DNA from: Ruminococcus sp. UBA3286
Lineage (GTDB): Bacteria > Bacillota > Clostridia > Oscillospirales > Ruminococcaceae
Length of the DNA: 46,102 nucleotides
Reading direction: 5' to 3'
NCBI GenBank assembly: GCA_002362135.1
Contig: DETO01000002.1
Span: forward strand, 3,868 to 49,969
The notes under the pieces were generated by a model. It saw only the letters and a list, made by a program, of their open reading frames with translations, had not been told where the DNA came from and did no database searches. This document shows, one piece after another, positions 7,292 through 15,742 of this stretch; the stretch's first letter is position 1; each line of letters begins with the position of its first letter. A program made the position numbers and the translations under genes.

Positions 7292-7915
7292 TGCCGAATA
7301 GACAACAAGCACGATTCCCGAAGAAATACGCAGATACGCTTCATCGGCTGTTATCTCGTTGCTGACGCCTATCGGAAATCCCTGCGACATATTATATTTT
7401 TCAAGAGGATATTTAACGCCGCTAAGCTTATCTATCATTGCATTTTCAGTTAATGAAAACAGCGAAAGATAAAATCCATTGCGCTTTTCCAGATGATATT
7501 CTCCTGCTCCGCCTGCTGTCAGCTCGTTATCGCTGTCGGCGATAGTCATCTTGCAGCCGCGCTCATGGGCATAAATGATCGTCTGCAAATTCGCAAAAGC
7601 ATGATCGAATCTTCCTCCCAATCCTCCGTAAAGCGTAATTTCTTCGCAGCCTGCGGATACAGCCTTCTTTACTGCAAGAAGCGTATCCGTATCGTCTTTT
7701 TCGGGAACGCTTCTGACTATCTCCGTATCTTTCGGCAATTCGCCGTTGTAAGAATCGAAATCCCCGACTATAAGATTGGGCTTTATCCCCAGCTTTTCGG
7801 CATATACATAACCTCTGTCGGCGCATATTATATAATCTGCGCTTTTTATTTTTTCAGCGTCAAGCGCGCCTGTATCTTTAATGATTCCGCCTGCAAAAAT
7901 CACACAGCTTTTCAT
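7283..7915 (-). CDS. thiN: Thiamine diphosphokinase
   Basis: Transfers pyrophosphate from ATP to thiamine to give thiamine diphosphate. The 210 residues contain the family signature ADRGYVYAEKLGIKPNLIVGDFDS (about residues 27-50) and PEKDDTDTLLAVKKA, whose acidic residues bind Mg-ATP, followed by GGLGGRFDHAFANL. The ATG at 7915 overlaps the rsgA stop (ATGA) and has AAGGAG 11 bases upstream. An in-frame GTG four codons earlier would overlap its own SD and is rejected. The neighbours match B. subtilis except that rpe is missing between rsgA and thiN. Confidence 0.95.
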   Translation of the reverse strand: MKSCVIFAGGIIKDTGALDAEKIKSADYIICADRGYVYAEKLGIKPNLIVGDFDSYNGELPKDTEIVRSVPEKDDTDTLLAVKKAVSAGCEEITLYGGLGGRFDHAFANLQTIIYAHERGCKMTIADSDNELTAGGAGEYHLEKRNGFYLSLFSLTENAMIDKLSGVKYPLEKYNMSQGFPIGVSNEITADEAYLRISSGIVLVVYSAFT

Positions 7916-8793
7916 TTCAGTTCCCACTCCTTCAATTGCTTGGCTTCATCGTACATCATACGATAGTTTTCATGCCGAAGTTTCGGAATATCGCCGTTTT
8001 CCACAGCTGCTATCACAGCGCAGCCCTTTTCGCAGGTGTGCGAGCAGTCCCGAAAGCGGCATTCCCCGATATACTCCGAAAATTCACGGAAACAGCCTGC
8101 CAGTTCCTCCTTGCGGATTATCTCATATCGATTTGTCTCAAATGTGGAAAAGCCCGGAGTATCGGCAATATATCCGCCGTCCTTCAGCTTATATAACTCC
8201 GCGTGACGCGTGGTATGCCTGCCTCTTCCGAGTTTTTTGCTGATCTCGCCAGTGGGAATATCCAGCGTGGGATCGACCGCATTCAGCAGCGTTGATTTGC
8301 CTGCCCCCGAATTCCCCGTAAAAGCACTGATTTTTCCTGAAAGCAGTTTCCGCACTTCGTCTACGGAAGAATCATCGCTGTAATCAACGATAAGTACCTT
8401 TATGCCGATTTTTTCATAAATTTCGCGTATATCTGCGGAATCGGCAAGATCGACTTTAGTAATTATCACAACAGGCTCGATGCCCTTATACTCCGCTATT
8501 GCGATAAATTTATCGAGCAGCAGAAAATTAGGCGCAGGGCTTGCCGTGGAAACTATAAATATTATCTGATCTATATTCGCCAGCGGAGGTCTTATAATAA
8601 AATTCTTCCGCTTTTCTATCTCCGATATCACGCCGCCGCTGACTATAACATTATCTCCGACGGAAGGACTAATCCCCTTGCTGCGGAATACGCCTCTTGC
8701 CTTGCATTCATATATGCCGTCAGGGGACTCTACTGTATAGAGTCCCCCTAAGCATTTCAATATAATTCCGCTTTTTTTCTTAGCGTTTACCAT
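7912..8793 (-). CDS. rsgA: Small ribosomal subunit biogenesis GTPase RsgA
   Basis: A circularly permuted GTPase that tests late 30S maturation. The 293 residues show an N-terminal OB fold (about 1-70) and motif order G4-G1-G3: TKVD (112-115), GNSGAGKST (160-168) and DTPG (211-214). The C-terminal zinc site follows the C-X4-C-X-H-X5-C pattern (Cys245, Cys250, His252, Cys258). The ATG at 8793 overlaps the prkC end by seven bases and follows GGAGG at nine bases. An open frame extends 31 codons further upstream but only through prkC sequence, so that extension is rejected. Confidence 0.96.
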   Translation of the reverse strand: MVNAKKKSGIILKCLGGLYTVESPDGIYECKARGVFRSKGISPSVGDNVIVSGGVISEIEKRKNFIIRPPLANIDQIIFIVSTASPAPNFLLLDKFIAIAEYKGIEPVVIITKVDLADSADIREIYEKIGIKVLIVDYSDDSSVDEVRKLLSGKISAFTGNSGAGKSTLLNAVDPTLDIPTGEISKKLGRGRHTTRHAELYKLKDGGYIADTPGFSTFETNRYEIIRKEELAGCFREFSEYIGECRFRDCSHTCEKGCAVIAAVENGDIPKLRHENYRMMYDEAKQLKEWELK

Positions 8794-11120
8794 TGACCGT
8801 TGCCTCCGTATGGGTCGTAGCCGCTCCACCATATCCAGCCGCTGTCCGTCCATTCGCCATTGACACCATCGATATATGCATACCATACTCCGTCAGGGCC
8901 ATAAATACCGTCCTTACCGGGGATTCTTTCATCAACCGGAGGAGGATCTGTTGCAGGAGGATTCGTGGGAGTAGGAGTAGTAGGAGCCTGAGTCGGAGGT
9001 TCTGTTGCCTGAGCAGGGAAACCGCCTGCAAGCTCAAATGCAGCACGAATATCATCGCCTGAAATTACATCAACAACATTATCGGCAAAATTGAATTTAT
9101 ACGTACCGATATTCGCTCTTTCCTGACTAACCATATTCGTGAGTATTACCTGTACCGAAACATTCTCGCCTGAACCTACAACAGGGAATGTTATCGTTGC
9201 ATACTCGGGAACTGAGAATGTGGGAGTCTGCTGAGTATTCATCGTGCCGTCCTCATTCTGGAGAATGAATGAGATAGTGAATATACCTACTGCGTCACCG
9301 GGCAGTTCAACCTGGAACGGAATTTCGCCGTCGGGAGATTTACCGTTACTGTATTCAAACTCGATGGTTGTTCCTGTTTCAACCTTTTCGCCCTTCTTGA
9401 TGGACTGATTAACGACAATGCCCTCTTCTTCATAAGAAGCAACAGGAACGGGTTTAACCTTAAGTCCCTTATATTCGGCAAGTTTTGTAGCGTCCTCGAT
9501 GGTTTTGCCTACCCAATCGTCAACTTTCAGCTGACCTGCTTCCTGACCAATGCTGACATACACGATTATTGTGGAATTCTTATACGCCTGCTGACCTGCC
9601 TCAGGCTCTGTTTTGATAACGTAGCCCTTTTGGACATCGGTGCTGGAGGATTTCCGTATCTCGGCTTTCAAGCCTATCTGATCGAGCATATCTTTTGCAA
9701 GTTCCGCGTTTTTCTGCGTAACGTCGGGAACTTCGACGGTTTCCATACCCTTGCTTATCTTAACTTTCAGTATGTCGCCCTTTTTGAATTCAGTACCCGG
9801 TTCGATATCCTGTTCAATGATTATACCGGGTTCGGCTTCATTGAATTCCTGACCTTCGTCCTCAAACTGAATATTGTTTCCGTACATACTTACAGCGTCG
9901 TTGAAATCCATGCCTACAACGTCGGGCATTCTCCAGTCGTTCTCATTTTTAGTACCCTTTATGGAATCCGTAAGCATCAGCGAGATAACGATAACGCCCA
10001 CAATGATAACAACTACCACGACAGCCGTCAGAACAGGAACTACCAGTGAAGAACGCTCTTCCTCTTCGTCATCGTCATCATCGTCATCGTAATAATCATC
10101 ATTATTATACGCATTTCCGTATGCCGGCTGCTGTCTGCGATGTCTTCCGTCTCCGCCTGCCGTCGCATATGACTGCTTATGGACTGCAACGGGTTCTTCC
10201 GCAGGAGGAAGTTCAATATCGGCAGGATCTGTATAAAGCTGAGAATCGGAAGGAACTTCGTCCTCTTCCTGATAATAACCGAACACAATATTCGGATTAG
10301 CCTTGAATTTCTCTATATCTGCGATCATTTCGCCCGTATTACGGTATCTGTCCTCCGGAGCTTTTTCCATTGCCTTGAGAACGATCTCCTCCAGACCGTC
10401 GGGAATATCGCTGTTGATCGCCTTTGGACGAACAGGAATATCATGCATATGCATTACAGCTATTGCAACGGGATTATCGCTGTCAAAAGGCTTCTGTCCC
10501 GAAAGCATTTCGTACATCATCGCGCCGACGGAATAAATATCGCTCTTGGCGTCCGTAACCGCGCCGCTTGCCTGTTCGGGGCTGATGTAATGAACGCTTC
10601 CTATAGCCTGATCGGTAGCTGTTTTGCCTTCCTCGCGGGCGAATTTGGCAATACCGAAGTCCATGACCTTGATAGTGCCGTCGCTGAACATCATAATGTT
10701 CTGAGGCTTTATGTCTCTGTGTACGATTCCCTTATCATGAGCGTGCTGAAGAGCGCGGAGGATCTGTATAATAAAATGGACAGTCTCCTTCCATGATATG
10801 ACTTTTTCGTCTTCAATATATTCTTTCAGAGTGATTCCGTCAATATATTCCATGACGATATACTGAAGCTTATCGGAAAATCCGACGTCGTAGATTTTAA
10901 CAATATTCGGGTGAGAAAGAACTGCTATTGCTTTTGATTCATTACGGAAACGGCGGAGAAACTCTTCATTTTCCGCATACTCCTTTTTCAGAATCTTAAT
11001 AGCGACGGGTTTGTTGTCAATGACGTCAACGCCCTTATAAACTTCAGCCATTCCGCCGACGCCTATAAGCTCGGTGATCTCATATCTGCCGTCGAGCTTT
11101 TTGCCAATGTACTTATCCAT
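8787..11120 (-). CDS. prkC: PASTA-domain Ser/Thr protein kinase PrkC/PknB
   Basis: A membrane kinase that senses muropeptides or lipid II through PASTA repeats and phosphorylates cell-wall, division and translation proteins. The 777 residues run as follows. Kinase domain is about 10-270, with catalytic Lys42, HRD Asp136 and DFG Asp154. The juxtamembrane region carries an Asp/Glu run (about 341-355). One membrane segment lies at 359-383. Three PASTA domains lie at about 397-458, 459-525 and 528-593. An Ig-like region (about 598-690) leads to a Pro/Thr linker (703-729) and an unusual Trp/Tyr/Gly-rich 48-residue tail. The ATG follows AAGGAAGGA. It pairs with the phosphatase gene prpC upstream. 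Confidence 0.95.
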   Translation of the reverse strand: MDKYIGKKLDGRYEITELIGVGGMAEVYKGVDVIDNKPVAIKILKKEYAENEEFLRRFRNESKAIAVLSHPNIVKIYDVGFSDKLQYIVMEYIDGITLKEYIEDEKVISWKETVHFIIQILRALQHAHDKGIVHRDIKPQNIMMFSDGTIKVMDFGIAKFAREEGKTATDQAIGSVHYISPEQASGAVTDAKSDIYSVGAMMYEMLSGQKPFDSDNPVAIAVMHMHDIPVRPKAINSDIPDGLEEIVLKAMEKAPEDRYRNTGEMIADIEKFKANPNIVFGYYQEEDEVPSDSQLYTDPADIELPPAEEPVAVHKQSYATAGGDGRHRRQQPAYGNAYNNDDYYDDDDDDDEEEERSSLVVPVLTAVVVVVIIVGVIVISLMLTDSIKGTKNENDWRMPDVVGMDFNDAVSMYGNNIQFEDEGQEFNEAEPGIIIEQDIEPGTEFKKGDILKVKISKGMETVEVPDVTQKNAELAKDMLDQIGLKAEIRKSSSTDVQKGYVIKTEPEAGQQAYKNSTIIVYVSIGQEAGQLKVDDWVGKTIEDATKLAEYKGLKVKPVPVASYEEEGIVVNQSIKKGEKVETGTTIEFEYSNGKSPDGEIPFQVELPGDAVGIFTISFILQNEDGTMNTQQTPTFSVPEYATITFPVVGSGENVSVQVILTNMVSQERANIGTYKFNFADNVVDVISGDDIRAAFELAGGFPAQATEPPTQAPTTPTPTNPPATDPPPVDERIPGKDGIYGPDGVWYAYIDGVNGEWTDSGWIWWSGYDPYGGNGQW

Positions 11121-11197
11121 TGTCTTATCCTTCCTTTAGAGTTATTATGGTACGCTTACGATGAGTAAAGCGATCCGTACTTAATTATTAATTTTGA

Positions 11198-11926
11198 TTA
11201 TTGATCGGAAACAATTGCTACTGTGACATTATCCCTACCGCCCTTGCTGTTGGCAAGTTGTATCAGCGCCTCGGCTATTCTGTCGGGATCGGCTTCTGAG
11301 ATCGTATCGTAAATTTCATCGTCGCTGCAATATCCCGACAAGCCGTCGGAGCAAAGCAGCAGGCTTATTTTATCCTCATAATCGAGAAGAAAAGTATCTG
11401 TCAGAACGGTCTTATCCACACCAACCGCGCGCGTAAGCATATGCTTCTGCGGGTGCGTCGCCATCTGCGCTTTGGTAATCTTTCCCTGCTCGTAAAGAAG
11501 CATCGCCACATTGTGGTCGGTGGTTATGGGGTGAAGTCCCGCATCGGATATAAGATACGCGCGGCTGTCGCCCACATTTGCAACAAATGCGGTTTTTGAA
11601 TTAACAAAAGCGGCTACGCAGGTAGTTCCCATGCCGAAATTTTTAAAATCCAGCCTCGCTCTCGTATAAATCACGGAATTCGCCGCCGAGATAGAGGAGA
11701 TCATCAGCTTTCTTATATCGTCATCGCCGAGACTTTCGCTGTATCCGTCGGAAAAACGCTGAAAGAATTCGTTTATGGCGATATTGCTCGCTTCTTTTCC
11801 TGCACGTTCGCCGCCCATGCCGTCGCACACCACGGCAAGTATGTTATGCCCGAAATATTCGCATCTTACGGCGTCCTGATTTTCTTCGCGCTTCAAACCG
11901 ATATCGGTTCCGAATCTGAATCTCAA
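11198..11926 (-). CDS. prpC: PP2C-type protein phosphatase PrpC/Stp
   Basis: A metal-dependent Ser/Thr phosphatase that reverses PrkC phosphorylation. The 242 residues include the metal-binding and core motifs RFGTDIGLKREENQDA, VCDGMGGERAG, VGDSRAYL, LLCSDGLSGY and GGRDNVTVAIV, all in normal order. The start is a TTG overlapping the rlmN stop (TTGA), with GGAGGTG at the right distance. It is separated from prkC by 77 bases without a clear promoter. The kinase-phosphatase adjacency is the standard Firmicutes arrangement. Confidence 0.95.
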   Translation of the reverse strand: MRFRFGTDIGLKREENQDAVRCEYFGHNILAVVCDGMGGERAGKEASNIAINEFFQRFSDGYSESLGDDDIRKLMISSISAANSVIYTRARLDFKNFGMGTTCVAAFVNSKTAFVANVGDSRAYLISDAGLHPITTDHNVAMLLYEQGKITKAQMATHPQKHMLTRAVGVDKTVLTDTFLLDYEDKISLLLCSDGLSGYCSDDEIYDTISEADPDRIAEALIQLANSKGGRDNVTVAIVSDQ

Positions 11927-12981
11927 CCCCGCGCACCTCCATTCTTATTTTCATTTTCGGCAGCGTCGCGTCTCAGCTGACCGCAGGCTGCCTCTATATC
12001 GCTTCCGAGAGTACGTCTTACGGTAGCGTTTATGCCCCGTTTTTCAAGCCGTGCAGCAAAGGCGGATACGGCGTTCGCCGCTGTGGAATAATTTCTCTCT
12101 TTCACCTTGTTGACGGGAATCAGATTAACGTGGCAATTTATACCGCGCAGAAGATCGGACAGCCTGTCCGCGTCTGCGTCGGAGGAATTAACGCCGTCTA
12201 TCACGGCATATTCAAATGTTATCCGCCTGCCTGTTTCCGCAATATAATGGCGGCAGGCTTCAAGCAGTTCTTGAATATTATATGCACGGTTGACAGGCAT
12301 TATTTCACTTCTTGCTGAATTTTCCGAACTATGAAGAGAAATGCAGAGCGTAAGCCCCAGTTTCAGCTTTGCAAGTTCATAAATTTTCGGGACGATGCCG
12401 CAGGTTGAAAGCGACACATGACGCAAGCTGAAATTATTGCCGTCCTTAGATGAAAGCAGCTCCAGAAATTTCAGAACGTTGTCGTAGTTGTCCAGCGGTT
12501 CGCCTATGCCCATGAGTACAAGACCGGAAATTTTCACATTGGAATTTTTTTCAGTCTCATAGATCTGCATCAGAATTTCCGACGGCGCAAGATCTCTTAC
12601 AAATCCGGCAATAGCCGAAGCGCAGAATCTGCAACCCATTTTGCAGCCGACCTGAGTGGAAACGCACAGGCTGAAACCGTAGCTGTATTCCATCAAAACC
12701 GTCTCAACAAAATTCCCGTCAGAAAGTCTATACAGATATTTTACAGTATTATCTATAGAAGATTCAAGTCTTTTCTGCACAAATAGTCCATTTATACAAA
12801 AAATCTCTTTTAATCGCGCTCTTAATTGGACAGATAGATCAGTCATTTTGTCAAAATCAAAGACTCTTTTAACGTGGAGCCACTGAAAAATTTGTTTTGC
12901 CCTGAATTTTTTCTCGCCGATCTTTACCATTTCGTCCTGAAGTTCCCGAAGTCCGAGACTTAAAATATCGATTTTTTCCAA
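11923..12981 (-). CDS. rlmN: Dual-specificity RNA methyltransferase RlmN
   Basis: A radical-SAM enzyme that methylates C2 of A2503 in 23S rRNA and A37 of tRNAs. The 352 residues contain the CX3CX2C cluster (GCKMGCRFCASAIAG), VLMGIGEPLDNYDN and, near the C-terminus, RRTLGSDIEAACGQL, which includes the conserved catalytic Cys. I chose the TTG at 12981 because AAAGGTGGTGA lies just upstream and the product then begins MEKIDILSLGLRELQ like other RlmN. A TTG at 13002 overlapping the rsmB stop is also possible. It is coupled to prpC by a four-base overlap. Confidence 0.93.
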   Translation of the reverse strand: MEKIDILSLGLRELQDEMVKIGEKKFRAKQIFQWLHVKRVFDFDKMTDLSVQLRARLKEIFCINGLFVQKRLESSIDNTVKYLYRLSDGNFVETVLMEYSYGFSLCVSTQVGCKMGCRFCASAIAGFVRDLAPSEILMQIYETEKNSNVKISGLVLMGIGEPLDNYDNVLKFLELLSSKDGNNFSLRHVSLSTCGIVPKIYELAKLKLGLTLCISLHSSENSARSEIMPVNRAYNIQELLEACRHYIAETGRRITFEYAVIDGVNSSDADADRLSDLLRGINCHVNLIPVNKVKERNYSTAANAVSAFAARLEKRGINATVRRTLGSDIEAACGQLRRDAAENENKNGGARG

Positions 12982-12998
12982 CGGCTCACCACCTTTGA

Positions 12999-14306
12999 TC
13001 AAAGTCTTTTTCTTAATTTAGCAATAAAAAATCCGTCGTTTCCGTCGAAATCCGAGGGAAAAAGCGTGGTCATACTTTCAAGCTTTCTGCCCATTATCGT
13101 CGGCATTTCACAAAGTTCAATCTGCGGAGAATTTTCCAGAAGCCGCATGACAACTTCTTCATTTTCGGCTTTTCTGACAGTACAGGTGGAATAGACCATC
13201 TCACCGCCCGCAGCAAGATAGTTCAAAGCGTTCATAGCAATATTGTACTGAATTTCAGGCAGTCTTGCAAATTCCGACAGCTTTTTATATTTTATTTCGG
13301 GCTTGTGGCGAATAACTCCGAATCCCGAACATGGCACGTCGCAGAGAATTTTCGTATACTTCGGCAGTTCGGCATTAAACACGGAAGCGTCGCCGCTTTT
13401 TGCCGTAATATTTGGAAGTCCGAGTCTTTCAGCGCCATTGCGGATAAGCTGCACACGCTTTTCATGAAGATCGAAAGCATGGATCTCGCCCTTGCCGTTC
13501 ATCATTTCCGCCATAGTGAAAGTTTTTCCGCCCGGAGCAGCGCAAATGTCCAGTACACGGTCATTTTCCGTAGGTGCAAGCGACATACAGCATATCTGCG
13601 AGGAAATATCCTGCACATGAAACCAGCCGTCCCGAAAAGCCTTCGTATTAACGAGATCGCCGCCGTCCAGACAATAGCAGAAATCATCGGCAGAGAGTCT
13701 TTTCAGCCCCATTTTACCAAGCGCGCTCATAAGTTCATCATCGGAACATTTCAAGGGATTTCGCCGAATATACGTCATTCCCTCAGTCAAACTCCATTGC
13801 AGAAACTGCTTTGCAGTTTCATTTCCGTAATCAGCCGCAAGACTTTCTGCAAGTTCGGGCGGACATGAATATTCAGCCGAAAGAATCTCGGTTTCACTGC
13901 CCTTGAATTTCATTTTTTTGCCGCCGCGAATAAAATTCCGCAGCACAGCGTTGATCATTCCCGAAGCGCTTGTTTTTCCAAATTGCTTAGCAAGCGAAAC
14001 GCTTTCGTTGACCGCCGCGTTATCGGGAATGCCGTCCATAAATAGCAGCTGGTAAATTCCGCAACGCAATATAGTTACAATTATACTGTCCATTTTGCGC
14101 AGCGGACGCGAGCAATATTGTGCTAAAATATAGTCAAGAGTGATCTTGCGCTGTATAACTCCATAGTACAGCGCCGTACACAGCCTGCGTCCCTTTTCTT
14201 CAAGATCAGCTTTTTCCAGTCCGCTGTTCAGCTGGATATTGGAATAACTTCCGCTGCAAAAAGTCTTATCAAGAAGTTTCGCAGCAACATATCGTGGATT
14301 CATCAT
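12999..14306 (-). CDS. rsmB: 16S rRNA (cytosine-967 C5)-methyltransferase
   Basis: SAM-dependent m5C methyltransferase of 16S rRNA. The 435 residues have an N-terminal NusB-like domain (about 1-135) and a Rossmann methyltransferase domain. The latter includes APGGKTFTMAEMM for SAM binding, CDVPCSGFG with the TS-type cysteine, and YSTCTVRKAENEEVV with the catalytic cysteine. It begins with two adjacent ATG codons after GAGGATAT. It sits between fmt and rlmN as in B. subtilis. Confidence 0.95.
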   Translation of the reverse strand: MMNPRYVAAKLLDKTFCSGSYSNIQLNSGLEKADLEEKGRRLCTALYYGVIQRKITLDYILAQYCSRPLRKMDSIIVTILRCGIYQLLFMDGIPDNAAVNESVSLAKQFGKTSASGMINAVLRNFIRGGKKMKFKGSETEILSAEYSCPPELAESLAADYGNETAKQFLQWSLTEGMTYIRRNPLKCSDDELMSALGKMGLKRLSADDFCYCLDGGDLVNTKAFRDGWFHVQDISSQICCMSLAPTENDRVLDICAAPGGKTFTMAEMMNGKGEIHAFDLHEKRVQLIRNGAERLGLPNITAKSGDASVFNAELPKYTKILCDVPCSGFGVIRHKPEIKYKKLSEFARLPEIQYNIAMNALNYLAAGGEMVYSTCTVRKAENEEVVMRLLENSPQIELCEMPTIMGRKLESMTTLFPSDFDGNDGFFIAKLRKRL

Positions 14307-14323
14307 TTTTTATATCCTCAAAC

Positions 14324-15247
14324 TCAACCGATTTTTTCCCCTTTAGTCAGCTTTCTGCCGCGGAGAAAATCAGCTGTTTTCATGCGTTTTCCGCCCTCAA
14401 GCTGAATTTCACAGAATTTTATCGTACCTTCACCGCAATTTACGGAAAAATTATCGGCGTCGGCGATAGTACCTGCTTCACCGTGAGCAATATTGTCCGA
14501 AATTTCAGAAGAAAATACTTTCAGACGCTTGCCGCCCAAAGTCGTGAAGCCTGTTACGCCGCGAATAATATTATGAAGTTCCGCCGCCGATTTTGAAAAA
14601 TCAAGGGCGCTCATCTCTTTCCTGATCATCGGAGAATAGCAGCTGAGAGAATCGTCCTGCTTTTCCGGAGCAAGATTACCTGACTCCAACGCGTCGAGAG
14701 TTTCCATGAGAACGTCTCCGCCAATTTCCGCAAGACGGCTGTAAAGCTGCGAATACGTCTCATTTTCGCCGATTTTCACAGATTTTTTTATAAGCATATC
14801 TCCGGTGTCCAAGCCCTCGCTCATTTGCATCGACGTAACGCCTGTTTCGGTTTCGCCATTCAGCAATACCCAGTTTATCGGCGCAGCGCCTCTGTATTTC
14901 GGAAGCAGCGACGCATGGATATTGATGCAGCCGTACTTCGGAAGCTCCAGAATTTCTTTCGGGAGAATCTGACCGTACGCCGTAACGACTATAAGATCGG
15001 GAGCAATATTGTGCAAAATATTCATTGCCTCCGCCGCATCGTCGCCCTTGCGCATCGAGATCGGCTGATAAACTTCGATTCCGTACTCCAGAGCGGCAGC
15101 CTTAACGGGAGTCGGTATCATTTTATAACCTCTTCCCTTCGGCTTGTCGGGCTGAGTGAAAACCGCCGCGACCTCGTGATTGCTTTCAGCCAATTTTTTG
15201 AGGCATGGCACGGCAAAATCCGGAGTTCCCATAAAAACAATTTTCAA
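14324..15247 (-). CDS. fmt: Methionyl-tRNA formyltransferase
   Basis: Formylates initiator Met-tRNA using 10-formyl-THF. The 307 residues begin MKIVFMGTPDFAVPCL and contain HASLLPKYRGAAPINW, with the catalytic Asn/His region, and NGETETGVTSMQM. The C-terminal OB-like domain binds tRNA. The start is a TTG preceded by GAGGAGGAG, immediately after the def stop codon (two-base gap). Together with def it forms the usual formylation/deformylation pair. Confidence 0.96.
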   Translation of the reverse strand: MKIVFMGTPDFAVPCLKKLAESNHEVAAVFTQPDKPKGRGYKMIPTPVKAAALEYGIEVYQPISMRKGDDAAEAMNILHNIAPDLIVVTAYGQILPKEILELPKYGCINIHASLLPKYRGAAPINWVLLNGETETGVTSMQMSEGLDTGDMLIKKSVKIGENETYSQLYSRLAEIGGDVLMETLDALESGNLAPEKQDDSLSCYSPMIRKEMSALDFSKSAAELHNIIRGVTGFTTLGGKRLKVFSSEISDNIAHGEAGTIADADNFSVNCGEGTIKFCEIQLEGGKRMKTADFLRGRKLTKGEKIG

Positions 15248-15249
15248 GC

Positions 15250-15711
15250 TTACTCCTCCTCGGGTACAAAAAATTCTTCAACCTTTTCTGTAAATACATG
15301 ACCGTCAAGATGATCGTTTTCGTGGCTTACGCATTGTGCGCCAAGCTCGGTAAATTCCCGCTCAAACCAGTTTCCGAAGCGATCCTGCGCTTTGATGGTC
15401 ACCTTCTTTGGGCGAGTCACATATCCCCAGATATTCGGGCATGAAAGGCAGCCCTCGGCAACGCGCTGCTTGCCTTTTGCAGTTATGATCTGCGGATTTA
15501 TCACTTCAACATTGCCCTCGTCAAGGTGCATAATAAAAATTCTTCTGCATAATCCTACCTGAGGAGCGGCAAGTCCGAGACCTTCCGCCTTATCAAGAGT
15601 TTCGTGCATATCGTCCAAAAGAATAGCTAATTTCTCATCAAATTTCTCCACAGGTTTACAAACCTTATGAAGCATTTCATCTCTATCGTTTAATATTTTT
15701 CTAAGAGCCAT
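15250..15711 (-). CDS. def: Peptide deformylase
   Basis: Removes the N-formyl group from new proteins. The 153 residues carry all three motifs: GLAAPQVG (motif 1), EGCLSCPN (motif 2, metal-ligand Cys) and CVSHENDHLDG (motif 3, HExxH). The metal site is therefore complete. The ATG follows AAAGGATC. It lies 31 bases after priA and immediately before fmt. Confidence 0.96.
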   Translation of the reverse strand: MALRKILNDRDEMLHKVCKPVEKFDEKLAILLDDMHETLDKAEGLGLAAPQVGLCRRIFIMHLDEGNVEVINPQIITAKGKQRVAEGCLSCPNIWGYVTRPKKVTIKAQDRFGNWFEREFTELGAQCVSHENDHLDGHVFTEKVEEFFVPEEE

Positions 15712-15742
15712 ATTTTTCGATCCTTTGTATTAATATTATTAT

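Noticed and set aside
10060..10110. A simple-sequence run of repeated tcatcg-type units
   Set aside because: It encodes the Asp/Glu run before the membrane segment of PrkC and needs no further explanation.
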